Shown piece after piece: positions 24,201 through 32,170 of a stretch of DNA of 43,953 nucleotides (position 1 is its first letter; every line of letters begins with the position of its first letter). Source of the stretch: UBA2108 sp002713215 (GTDB lineage: Bacteria; Bacteroidota; Bacteroidia; Flavobacteriales_G; Salibacteraceae); NCBI GenBank assembly GCA_937891015.1, contig CALAPY010000027.1, positions 1-43,953 on the forward strand, read 5' to 3'. The notes below the pieces were generated by a model. That model was not told where the DNA came from and searched no databases. It was given only the letters and a program-made list of their open reading frames with translations. A program made the translations under genes and the position numbers.

Positions 24201-24865
24201 GAGGAACTTATACCGGAAATGGAATTTCGGGAGGGAAATTTAATCCAGACCTTGCCGGTCTTGGAAACCACTTGTTGGAGTATAAAGTGTCCGGCAGTAA
24301 TGGATGCGAGGCTTCGAATATTCAATCGGTTGGAGTTCATACCCCAACTCCTATTGACATTATCAGTGGGCGAAGCCAGGTAGCTAAGAACAACGTTTAC
24401 ACCTATTCATTGAAGGCCGTTAATGGTGCCGCATACCAGTGGTTTATTAGTGGTGGAATAATTCTATCTCAAACCAGCAATACAGCTATGGTAAAATGGG
24501 GGAATGGGAATAGCGGTTACTTATCAGTTATTCAAACAAATACAGTTGGTTGTCAGGATTCTGCAGTATTAAAAATTTCAATCAATGTTTTGGGTTCAGA
24601 GGAACAAAGTATACAGGGTAATAAAATCAGCCTCTTCCCTAACCCGGCAGATAATGAGTTCTCAATAGATTTTGGTTCTCTACAAGGTGAAGTACAGCTT
24701 AAGATGTTGGACGCTTCTTTGAAGGTAGTTAAGGAAGAAAAGCTTGAACTAATTGATGGAAGTGTGTATTCACTGGATGTAAGTAATCTCAAGAATGGTA
24801 TATATTATGTTCTGTTAAGCCATAAAGGAGAGTTTATAACAAACTCAGTGATTATTAGCCGCTAA
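21281..24865 (+). CDS. Large T9SS type A cargo with SdrD-B-like and DUF7619-like domains
   Basis: 1194 residues. Signal peptide to about residue 34 (LLLLLMFLGVQNLIAQ), two IPT-like beta domains, an SdrD B-like domain (about 227-300, SGKVFYDINKNGIQNTGEKD), a DUF7619-like domain beginning CSYDPNDKQ, four repeats of about 47 residues ending in GCDSVxxxNLxI or similar, further beta domains, and a C-terminal T9SS sorting domain (about 1115-1194, SLFPNPADNEFSIDFG). It is a secreted, surface-bound adhesin-like protein. The WIDGKTYTSSNN repeat is shared with the minus-strand protein encoded at 26263-28770. No enzymatic motif seen. The T9SS route is certain from the end domain; function is unknown. 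Confidence 0.85.
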   Translation: MTTFLFTIFSKYSRNIGALLLLLMFLGVQNLIAQTITTVSPNTGRIGQKLNLTISGTGLNFVSGSYSIQASFKRGSDSIPAPCQAVISGGAVAELYLDLSDTSYAAGLYNLELNSTDHGLLTLSNAFEIDTTRLLFTNPQKIYKPNSNVKVQIIGHKVKFNTVANNPFYFRNNDTIHTTLGATKGADTLEINVNLTSTSIREGNYDLHVLTSSGPLYLRNALEVLGTNISGKVFYDINKNGIQNTGEKDVPGVKLELLNYNKKAYSGPNGEYRFSNLDTGTYKVIRRPLSWMSTSDTQTIVVSSGNAFIANFGVYPIKEFIAIRGIVGRTRCADTARYTIRLQNFRTTSSNGVYYFVKDSLISFVGSTISSADSVKGDTAFFSYTNLDPMGAILQPVKCLFPSVSVLRVGATVRNYLHAYRVDGSGVKITNSDTSNTVKSINRCSYDPNDKQVSPPGYDSLGYIRITTPKLEYKIRFQNTGNDTAYRVQVIDTLSKDLKWSTFQFLESSHNVVTELDTLGIATFTFNNIFLVDSGTNEPASNGFLTFSIEPDSGLKDTTTIRNRAGIYFDFNPPVITNYAHSTFTVFKPIWTYSSQSICQGQVYTFPDGDTSSVATVDTSHFITRTDHDSSVVTTLSILPVHNSIKNDSICSGATYFFPDGDSSKVSTTDTSVFSNIHGCDSVIITNLIVKKADSIVSTISACDTYTWIDGKTYTSSNNSATMKFTNSKGCDSVVALNLTINPSVVTNKFDSICQGATYYFPDGDSSKVSTTDSSLFKHVNGCDSLIITQLTVHPNPTVSAGPDDTICAGDTFQLNASGGTTYSWSPSTGLLSTNVSNPKGTLTANQLYSVLGTDMNGCSASDQVNIIINNKSQVSLAALINACTSDPSFKLSGGTPAGGYYLGTGISNYSIFDPAVAGAGIHTIIYASALTGNCITRDTQNLIVLNGPQISWSTIGGTCLGDEPIELTAIPTGGTYTGNGISGGKFNPDLAGLGNHLLEYKVSGSNGCEASNIQSVGVHTPTPIDIISGRSQVAKNNVYTYSLKAVNGAAYQWFISGGIILSQTSNTAMVKWGNGNSGYLSVIQTNTVGCQDSAVLKISINVLGSEEQSIQGNKISLFPNPADNEFSIDFGSLQGEVQLKMLDASLKVVKEEKLELIDGSVYSLDVSNLKNGIYYVLLSHKGEFITNSVIISR

Positions 24866-24988
24866 TTTTAAAACTAGGTTACCACCTCGAAAGATCGAAG
24901 GGGTTTGTTACCAGGTTCACAAAAAAGCATTTTCGACTAATAAATTTTATCTACCTCACTTCCTACGCACTAAAAACGTTATTGCTAA

Positions 24989-25020
24989 TTTGGACATATA
25001 CTAATTCCTAAATATGTTTC
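24989..25020 (+). promoter_or_regulatory. Promoter candidate TTTG-N20-TATGTTTC before the M23 peptidase gene
   Basis: TTTG (24989-24992) and TATGTTTC (25013-25020) are 20 bp apart, one mismatch from the Bacteroidota TTTG/TAnnTTTG consensus. It lies 25 bp before the TTG start at 25046, which supports that start. Confidence 0.5.
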
Positions 25021-25045
25021 CTTTGTAACACTAATTAAACATATA

Positions 25046-26266
25046 TTGTTTCATTTCAATAATACATTTGGTTTCTTCCTGCTCCCTGCCCTGCTGTTGT
25101 TTGGTTTTGTTCTTCATTCTCAACAGCGGTTAGTAAATCCTTTGGCCGGCCAATATGGCAAAGACTTTATCCTGGTAAACTACGTCGATTGGGGCGTAGG
25201 ATCAAGTGTTCAGGATCAATACTGCCTGGATAAGAGTTATAACGGGCATCAGGGAACCGACTATGTGCTCCAGCATTTTGTTACCATGGACAAGGGTATT
25301 CCGGTTTTAGCCGTGGATTCTGGTGTAGTAATTTTTGTAAAAGACGGAGAATTTGATCGTGAAAAAAAATCAGACACTTCTAAACACCTGGGCAACTATG
25401 TAGGCATAACCCATCCTGGAAAATTACAGACCTATTACGGTCACCTGAAGAAAGGAAGTATATTGGTGCAAGTCGGTGACCGTGTGGTTCCAGGGCAAAA
25501 AATTGCGCTGGTTGGAAGTAGTGGAAACAGTTCTGACCCCCACCTCCATTTTGAGTTGTGGTACGATTCACTTTATTACATCGATCCATTTAAAGGCCCT
25601 TGCGGTAATGCAGGTTCTTATTGGAAAAATGAATTGGCTTACGACTCTAGTTTTTATGTATGGAACAACGGCATACTCAATTTTAAACCTACCCTTGATA
25701 CGCTAAAGGAGGGATTGACTACTGTAGATACAATTTATCCTGGTGACCAAGCCATAACTTTCTGGAGCCTGCTACATGGATTGCGCACAGGCGATTCAGT
25801 TTCTTTGGAGTGGTACACCCCCAGTGATCAGTTTTGGTTTCGCTACGATATTCAGCTAAATAGAAATTGGTGGTATTACTACTATTGGTCATACATTGAT
25901 GTGCCCAAAAAGAAAGAATTCGGCCTGTGGAATGTTCAATTAAAACGGAATAATGTACTGGTACTTAAAAAGAGTTTCTTTTTGATAAACCCACCAGACA
26001 CTTCATTATCACAGGCCAATTTGATGCCGATCAAAAATGGGGACCTGAAAAGCACTATTAAAACGCTTGAGTCAACCTGGGAAGTTCACTCTCCCATAAT
26101 TCCAGAGGCTGTATCGTTATGGAATGCGGATGGAAAACTCATCAAGAAGTTGAAACCCACCAGCGATATAACTTTCTTAAACCGTTCGGGTCTCCCACCG
26201 GGCATTTATTTCCTCGTTATCCAAATTGGAACGGCACCTCAACGAATAAAAGTGAGTAACTTCTAA
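25046..26266 (+). CDS. M23-family (LytM) peptidase with C-terminal T9SS-like domain
   Basis: 406 residues from TTG 25046; no ATG lies before the signal peptide (FGFFLLPALLLFGFVLHSQ), so a TTG start is likely. The M23 core is intact: GHQGTD (first zinc ligands H and D), then YYGHLKKG and HLHFELW. These enzymes cut peptidoglycan cross-links or other glycine-rich peptides. The C-terminal 75 residues (TWEVHSP, SLWNADGKLIKKL, PPGIYFLVIQIG) resemble the T9SS type A sorting domain, so the enzyme would be exported to the surface rather than kept in the periplasm and may attack other cells or proteins. It meets the next gene tail-to-tail with a 4-bp overlap of the stop codons. Confidence 0.85.
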   Translation: MFHFNNTFGFFLLPALLLFGFVLHSQQRLVNPLAGQYGKDFILVNYVDWGVGSSVQDQYCLDKSYNGHQGTDYVLQHFVTMDKGIPVLAVDSGVVIFVKDGEFDREKKSDTSKHLGNYVGITHPGKLQTYYGHLKKGSILVQVGDRVVPGQKIALVGSSGNSSDPHLHFELWYDSLYYIDPFKGPCGNAGSYWKNELAYDSSFYVWNNGILNFKPTLDTLKEGLTTVDTIYPGDQAITFWSLLHGLRTGDSVSLEWYTPSDQFWFRYDIQLNRNWWYYYYWSYIDVPKKKEFGLWNVQLKRNNVLVLKKSFFLINPPDTSLSQANLMPIKNGDLKSTIKTLESTWEVHSPIIPEAVSLWNADGKLIKKLKPTSDITFLNRSGLPPGIYFLVIQIGTAPQRIKVSNF

Positions 26267-28770
26267 TTTATCTCCAACCTGCAAGAATGATTTAGATTTC
26301 CTGAATTCACACGGAGCAGATACACTCCAGCCGGTAATTCCAGATTAAGCAGGTGAACCGGCCCGGCCTCTACCCTTTCCTGACCAATTAATTCCCCGTG
26401 CAGGGAATACAAGCTGATTTCTACATTTTCGAGGTCACCTAGTTCAAGGTAAACGCGATCGTGTGAAGGATTTGGATAAATGGACTTGCAATTGAACGGA
26501 CCGTAGACCGGAACTACATAATAGTTTAATGGAATGCATTCTGATGTGTCTATACAACCATTCTGAGTGATCACCACTTGATAATTTCCATTTAGAACAG
26601 GCGTATAAGTCCTTTCATTGGCACCTAGAATACGATTTGTTTCAACACCACAAGAAAGCCATTGGTAGTTGGCATTTGTTGCCTGGGAAGTCAGAATGGA
26701 ATCCTTTACCAATATCTCGTCGCTAGATACCTTTTTTATATCCAGATCCAAATGTACGGTGGAATCACATCCACCGGAGTTGGTGAGAATGTATTTAGGG
26801 GCTTCGGTTGATGCATAATAGGTATTCCCGTCCAACCAGGTATACTGGTTACATGCTGTTGCCACATCTACCGATGAACTTGACCTGCCGAGATTTAAAT
26901 CCAGTTTCACAACTGAGTCGCAACCCAGCGAATTAATAAAGGTAATCTGACTGGTATCGTTGTCTTCGGTATAAGTTATTCCATCGATCCACTTCAATGA
27001 ATCACAGGCCTTTATCCTTTCAGTTCTTTGACTTGAATTTATTTTAAGGTTCAGGCGAATAATAGAATCGCATCCGGTTGAATTAGTTAGGATATACCTG
27101 GCAGTATCGTTGTTTGCACTATAAGTAACACCATTAATCCAGGTGTAGGCAGTACAGGAATTTACCGTATCAACCTTTTGATTTGAACGATTGATATTCA
27201 GGTTTAGGCTTACTAGCGAGTCGCACCCCTGTTTGTTTAGAAGCCTGAATTGGGCCGTGTTGTTGTTGCTTTTATAGGTAATACCATCAATCCAAACAAT
27301 GGAGTCACAGGCCACTTGAGTGTCAACTCCGCCATTGGCACATTGATTTATTTTTTGAATGAAAGCTTCGTTTAGCGCATTGGAATTTAAGTTGAATACA
27401 CCACTTCCCGGGTCAAGGTCCGCTATTTTGGTGTAGAGTCCGGTTAAATAGACATTCCTCTTGCCGTCAATGGCCATGGAATAACCTACATCACTCCCAG
27501 TTCCTCCCATGGAGCCTGCCCACAAAAAATTACCGTTTGAATCGAGTTGCTGAATGTAAGCATCATAACTCCCAAGAGCAGTTAAATTATACGTGGAAAC
27601 TCCAGGGTCAAAATCAACTGTTTTGCTAAAACTTCCGGTCGCAAAAACGTTTCCTGATCTATCCGTACTCACAGAAGTTGAAGCATCGAAAGAGTTGCCG
27701 CCTGTGGATGTCGCCCATAGAAAGTTACCGCTGGAATTTAATTTTATCAAAAAGGCATCTGCATTTCCTTTTGGAGTTAGATTATAGACCGCACTTCCGG
27801 GATCAAAATCACCAATCACATGGAAGATTCCACTAACGTATATATCGTTATTTAAATCTATTGCAACGCAATTTCCAGCGGTTATGGTGCTCCCAACTGA
27901 TTTGGCCCAAATGAAGTTTCCGTTGGAGTCCAGTTTCTGAATATAGGTGTGATAGCTGCCTATCGAGCTTAAATTATAAGTTCCTGATCCCGGATCGAAA
28001 TCTACTGTTCCTGTGTAAGTTCCTGTACTGACAACATTACCAAGACCATCAATTTGGATGTGCCTTCCAATATCTCCAAAAGTACTTCCCATAGATTTGG
28101 CCCAAATAAAATTTCCGGCCGAATCCAGCTTAAGAATATAACTGTCCTCTACTCCATTTGAAGTCAAAAGGGAAGTTCCGGTTCCAGGATCAAAATCTAC
28201 CGTACCGCTAAAAAGCCCCGTTACATACACATTACCACTATTATCCGTGGTTACTGCAGAGCCTTCATCAATGGATGTACTCCCAATTGTTCTGGCCCAT
28301 TGAAAGAGACCATTTGAATCGAGTTTTACAATAAAACAATCATAAGAAGCATTTCCATTGGAATGTAAGTTATGGACTCCCGCTCCCGGGTCAAAGTCAA
28401 CCGTATCACTAAACCTTCCTGTTACAAAGACATTATTTAATGCGTCGGTGGCAATACCATAGGCTTGATCATTTTGGTAACCGCCAAAAGATTTTGCCCA
28501 AATAAAATTGCCTTGATCGTCTAATTTTTGCACAAATACGTCCCAAACGCTGTTGGCCGATAAACTAAACACACCCGTCCCGGGATCAAAATCAACCGTG
28601 CCTCTGAATTGTCCTGCAATACAAACATTGCCAGACTTATCTGTTGCAATGGATTTACCTAAACTGTATCGATTGCCCTGTGTAGATTTTGCCCATTCAA
28701 GCACCGGATTCTGAGCCTGGCAAGGGCAAGAGAATGCAATAATCAATAAACCAACCAGGAATGATTTCAT
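26263..28770 (-). CDS. T9SS type A cargo with seven DFDPG repeats and four CDS-x-WIDG repeats
   Basis: 835 residues from ATG 28770, which opens a good signal peptide (MKSFLVGLLIIAFSCPCQAQ); the frame extends 13 codons further upstream but without need. Residues 45-490 hold seven repeats of about 65 residues, each with TVDFDPG and a KLDSNGNFIWAKSxGG-like strand, as in SBBP/beta-propeller proteins. Then come four repeats of about 47 residues (CDSIVWIDGITYKSNNN, GCDSLVSLNLNIN). The end is a T9SS sorting domain (SIYPNPSHDRVYLELG). It is likely a surface beta-propeller protein of unknown ligand. The second repeat type is shared with the protein at 21281-24865. Stop codons overlap the M23 gene. Confidence 0.85.
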   Translation of the reverse strand: MKSFLVGLLIIAFSCPCQAQNPVLEWAKSTQGNRYSLGKSIATDKSGNVCIAGQFRGTVDFDPGTGVFSLSANSVWDVFVQKLDDQGNFIWAKSFGGYQNDQAYGIATDALNNVFVTGRFSDTVDFDPGAGVHNLHSNGNASYDCFIVKLDSNGLFQWARTIGSTSIDEGSAVTTDNSGNVYVTGLFSGTVDFDPGTGTSLLTSNGVEDSYILKLDSAGNFIWAKSMGSTFGDIGRHIQIDGLGNVVSTGTYTGTVDFDPGSGTYNLSSIGSYHTYIQKLDSNGNFIWAKSVGSTITAGNCVAIDLNNDIYVSGIFHVIGDFDPGSAVYNLTPKGNADAFLIKLNSSGNFLWATSTGGNSFDASTSVSTDRSGNVFATGSFSKTVDFDPGVSTYNLTALGSYDAYIQQLDSNGNFLWAGSMGGTGSDVGYSMAIDGKRNVYLTGLYTKIADLDPGSGVFNLNSNALNEAFIQKINQCANGGVDTQVACDSIVWIDGITYKSNNNTAQFRLLNKQGCDSLVSLNLNINRSNQKVDTVNSCTAYTWINGVTYSANNDTARYILTNSTGCDSIIRLNLKINSSQRTERIKACDSLKWIDGITYTEDNDTSQITFINSLGCDSVVKLDLNLGRSSSSVDVATACNQYTWLDGNTYYASTEAPKYILTNSGGCDSTVHLDLDIKKVSSDEILVKDSILTSQATNANYQWLSCGVETNRILGANERTYTPVLNGNYQVVITQNGCIDTSECIPLNYYVVPVYGPFNCKSIYPNPSHDRVYLELGDLENVEISLYSLHGELIGQERVEAGPVHLLNLELPAGVYLLRVNSGNLNHSCRLEIN

Positions 28771-28895
28771 CACTGTAAATGTAATTGATTGATGTATAAC
28801 TATTTGCATGAATTATTTACCCCATTATCAACAAAAGAAACACGACACCTTAATCATTTGAATGAGCGTCGTAATGCAGTCAATAAGACTGTCAA

Positions 28896-30191
28896 CTAAC
28901 TTGGGTGCTTAATCACCCTTCTCGTCAATCGTTGACCATCCACTACTACCTCTAGTAAATAAATACCATTAGGCACATCACCCACATCCAATTCATGATT
29001 CAAGGGCGTAAAACTTTTGACTTCAATTCCACTAAGATTAAGCAACCTTATGGACTGTACGTTCAAGCCTTTTAATCCTGTCACGTACAATTTATCGGTT
29101 GTTGGATTGGGGAATACTTGCAGCGCTCTACCCTGCATTTCTTCCAACCCTATAGTGGTATCTCTGTCTCCCGATCGCATAATTAATCCATTATCTCCAG
29201 CTACATAAGCTACTCCGTTAGCAAATAGTTTGGCCGCATGCAAGGGATGCGGTGCAGTAAGGAAAAACCAATTGCTGGAATCCTTTATAATAACCACCCC
29301 GTTTTGACCATTGCTGGTAGCGGCAATGACTCCTATGTTGGGTGAAAGAAAACTCATTTCGTTAATTACCGGATAATGAAACGTACGCGGAAAAGTAGCG
29401 TCGAGCACAAAGGTCTTTCCCGAATCGTAAGACACATACATGTTATTTCTTCCAGATGCGGTTGCCGCATACCACGTGTGATTTCCAGCATAAGCTACGG
29501 AAGTTACTCCAAAGCTATCCAGGTAAATGGAATCAGGTTTTGATGTTACAAAAGGATACCGGCGCAAATACCCATCGTCATGCCCAAAAATTGTTGAAAA
29601 ACTGTCAGCAGCTACAGTAGTATACTTACCAGAATCAATTGAGTTTACCGAATCAGAAACCTGAATGGAAAAAGGCCCGTTGTAGTAGTTATTATAAATT
29701 GCTTTTCCCTTACAGTTTTGTCCATAGGTATATAGGTTAACGTAACCATTCCCTCTAAGGGCTGGAAGAACCGAGAATCCAGATGCATTACAGAACTGAT
29801 TTGAATCTGGGTAGGAAAACACCTTATAGGCTCCTCCTTCATTGTGCGTAGAAACTCCGTGATAGCCCTTTTCCCAGGTTAAGTATAAACCGGAATCCAG
29901 TGTACTAAACGAAAAGCTCGTATGAAAACCAATTCCCACCAGATTTCCATTATTACCCGGTCGCTCCCCTATGGCCGGTGGAGTTAAATCAACCCAGGTT
30001 TTTCCTCCATCCGTGGTTTTTTTAAACAAATAGTTATCGCCAACGATGTATCCCAATTCGGATGTGTGAAAATAAATGTCGTTTATATTTTTCGAAGTGT
30101 TGGCATTTAGAGTTTCCCATTTAAAATTAATCTGCGAACGGCCTGTTAAAGAAATACTCAATAGGAAAACGAGGATCGTACTATTTTTCAT
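28896..30191 (-). CDS. YCF48/BNR-like beta-propeller protein, T9SS type A cargo
   Basis: 431 residues from ATG 30191 (MKNSTILVFLLSISLTGRSQ signal peptide); nine codons further upstream also stay open. Repeats such as YIVGDNYLFKKTTDGGKTW, MYVSYDSGKTF and the VAGDNGLIMRSGD strand are BNR/YCF48-type propeller blades. The end (VFPNPTTDKLYVTG to YLLEVVVDGQRLTRRVIK) is a T9SS sorting domain. The propeller suggests binding, not catalysis; no active-site residues are evident. It is transcribed away from the amine oxidase pair and likely alone. Confidence 0.85.
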   Translation of the reverse strand: MKNSTILVFLLSISLTGRSQINFKWETLNANTSKNINDIYFHTSELGYIVGDNYLFKKTTDGGKTWVDLTPPAIGERPGNNGNLVGIGFHTSFSFSTLDSGLYLTWEKGYHGVSTHNEGGAYKVFSYPDSNQFCNASGFSVLPALRGNGYVNLYTYGQNCKGKAIYNNYYNGPFSIQVSDSVNSIDSGKYTTVAADSFSTIFGHDDGYLRRYPFVTSKPDSIYLDSFGVTSVAYAGNHTWYAATASGRNNMYVSYDSGKTFVLDATFPRTFHYPVINEMSFLSPNIGVIAATSNGQNGVVIIKDSSNWFFLTAPHPLHAAKLFANGVAYVAGDNGLIMRSGDRDTTIGLEEMQGRALQVFPNPTTDKLYVTGLKGLNVQSIRLLNLSGIEVKSFTPLNHELDVGDVPNGIYLLEVVVDGQRLTRRVIKHPS

Positions 30192-30381
30192 TGGAAAGAA
30201 TTTTATACAAAGATTCAATCATCTCCTGTCAATCCATGGTACTTTACCACTAAATCATGGTGTTTTACTGGCTCATTATGTTCCAACCCAATTTCCGCAG
30301 TTTAACAACCGTATATTTTATTCATCCTTTAATTCCCTAATTACATGGGGAACCATTCATTAGCTTCTTATTTTCGTAACT

Positions 30382-30981
30382 GTGTCGAGGATATATAGCT
30401 CTTGGATTAAATTAGTACTTCTTGTGATTATTGCCGCAGTATCAAGTACCACTAGTGCTCAGGTTCAATCAGTGGCAATATCTTACTACGGGCAAGGCTA
30501 TATTCGACCCGGAGTTAAGGCTGGCGTGAATTATACTTTTCGTTCCTGGACCCATGCCTGTAAGGATTCTTCCAAAATAAAAGAGCGATCCCTAATTCTT
30601 CAACCCCAAATTGGGGCCTACTGGAAACATAATAGCTATACAGGAGCTGTGCTAAATGCTGAAGGGGGAATTGTATTCCACTCTGCTTCCAAGAAAGTTT
30701 ATTCGGCCTACACGGCAGGAATTGCCTATATGGCCCATTTTGAAGTAATGTCTTTTACGGCGGACTTCTCCGGGAAAATTGGAAACAAAAAATATGAGTT
30801 ACGGAACTATTTACTTCCAACCATAAACCTGGAATACGGTTGGTTTCCATTAAACAACCTCGGATTGTTTTCTAAATTAACCATGGGTTGGCGCTTATCT
30901 CCAAACTATGACGCAACACTGCTTCCATCAGCGGAATTGGGCATTCGTTGGCGAATAAATAAACCCACAGAAAGTGAATAG
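30382..30981 (+). CDS. Secreted or outer-membrane protein of unknown function
   Basis: 199 residues from GTG 30382. A signal peptide (VLLVIIAAVSSTTSAQ) is followed by many short amphipathic strands (ISYYGQGYIRPGVKAGVNYTF, LPTINLEYGWFPL, LLPSAELGIRWRI), as in small outer-membrane barrels. No family recognised. The last 8 bp overlap the start of the amine oxidase gene, so the two are coupled. No ATG alternative exists before the signal peptide, which supports the GTG start. It could be a porin-like partner of the oxidase; that is inference. Confidence 0.7.
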   Translation: MSRIYSSWIKLVLLVIIAAVSSTTSAQVQSVAISYYGQGYIRPGVKAGVNYTFRSWTHACKDSSKIKERSLILQPQIGAYWKHNSYTGAVLNAEGGIVFHSASKKVYSAYTAGIAYMAHFEVMSFTADFSGKIGNKKYELRNYLLPTINLEYGWFPLNNLGLFSKLTMGWRLSPNYDATLLPSAELGIRWRINKPTESE

Positions 30982-32152
30982 AAGGGATTTTGCAAAACAG
31001 ACCGCTTTGGTGGGTTTTGGCCTGGGAATTTGGCCCCAGTTATTGGTTGGTTGCAAGAAGGACAAATCATGGGAAATTAACTTTAGTGGAAAGGTGATCG
31101 TTGTGGGAGGTGGGGCTGCAGGTCTAATGGCCGGATTCTACCTCAAACGATTTGGGATTGACTTTGAACTGCTGGAAGCCGGAAGCGACATTGGCGGGCG
31201 AACCAAGAAAACGGACAGTTTCGCAGACTTTCCCATTGACTTAGGGGCAGAATGGTTGCATACCGGACCTAAGATATTTGGCAACTTATTCGATAATAAC
31301 GGGCCAAGCGGTTCAATGGAAGTTATACCTTACACCCCAGCCACCATTTCGGTTTATAAGAATGGGGAACTAAAACAGAGAAATATTCGATCCTATTTTT
31401 ACGGCGAGTATAAGTTTAAACGCTCTACCTGGTATGACTTTCTAAATTCCTATGTAGCCGCTGCCTTTCACCCTCAAATCAAGTTGAATACAGTCATTCA
31501 GTCTATCGATTACTCGGGCAGTAAGGTAGTATTGAAGGATCAAAATCAGGTGGAATATACTGCCGATAAAGTATTGGTTACCATTCCAAGTATTAAACTA
31601 AAAACAAATTCGGTTACATGGAACCCAGCACTTCCCTCCTCTTTTACAACAGCTATTGGCAAAACCTATATGCCAGCTGGAATTAAAGTTTTTCTTCAGT
31701 TTTCGGAGAAATTCTACCCGGATGTCACCGATTTGGACGGAGAAAACGATGCCGAAACCATTTACTACAATGCTACATTTAAAAAAGAAAGCAATCAACA
31801 CGTTTTGGCCCTGTTCACGATTGGCCCGAGAGCGAAGGAATTAAACACCCTGGGTGATCATCAACTGATCATAAAAGATTGCATTCGGGAACTGGACGAG
31901 ATTTTTGGAGGAAGCGCAACAGGGTATTTTATCAAAGGTGTCGTTCAGGACTGGACTGCGGAAGAATACATTGGAGGATCTTATACTTTCTTTAATGGAA
32001 GAGAAAAGGATATACAAGCCGATCTATCTATGTCGGTTAACGATAAGGTGTTTTTTGCGGGTGAAGCGTTGCATTCAGGAAGCAGTGCAACTGTGCATGG
32101 AGCAGCCTTAGGTGGAAAAGAAGAGATCAAAAAGATATTGGCTTTAAGTTGA
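30974..32152 (+). CDS. FAD-dependent amine oxidase (monoamine oxidase family), Tat lipoprotein
   Basis: 392 residues from GTG 30974, which overlaps the previous gene by 8 bp. The N-terminus carries both a twin-arginine motif (RRDFAK at 3-8) and a lipobox ending in C27 (LLVGC), so the folded, FAD-loaded enzyme is probably exported by Tat and lipid-anchored. The FAD site is VIVVGGGAAGLMAG (41-54), E68, GGRTKK (74-79), and FAGEALHSGSSATVHGAALGG near the end. These fit the flavin monoamine oxidase family, which oxidises amines or amino acids with release of H2O2. The substrate is not known. It is a normal length for the family's short form. Confidence 0.87.
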   Translation: MNRRDFAKQTALVGFGLGIWPQLLVGCKKDKSWEINFSGKVIVVGGGAAGLMAGFYLKRFGIDFELLEAGSDIGGRTKKTDSFADFPIDLGAEWLHTGPKIFGNLFDNNGPSGSMEVIPYTPATISVYKNGELKQRNIRSYFYGEYKFKRSTWYDFLNSYVAAAFHPQIKLNTVIQSIDYSGSKVVLKDQNQVEYTADKVLVTIPSIKLKTNSVTWNPALPSSFTTAIGKTYMPAGIKVFLQFSEKFYPDVTDLDGENDAETIYYNATFKKESNQHVLALFTIGPRAKELNTLGDHQLIIKDCIRELDEIFGGSATGYFIKGVVQDWTAEEYIGGSYTFFNGREKDIQADLSMSVNDKVFFAGEALHSGSSATVHGAALGGKEEIKKILALS

Positions 32153-32170
32153 ATGTCTCGTAAAACCCCA

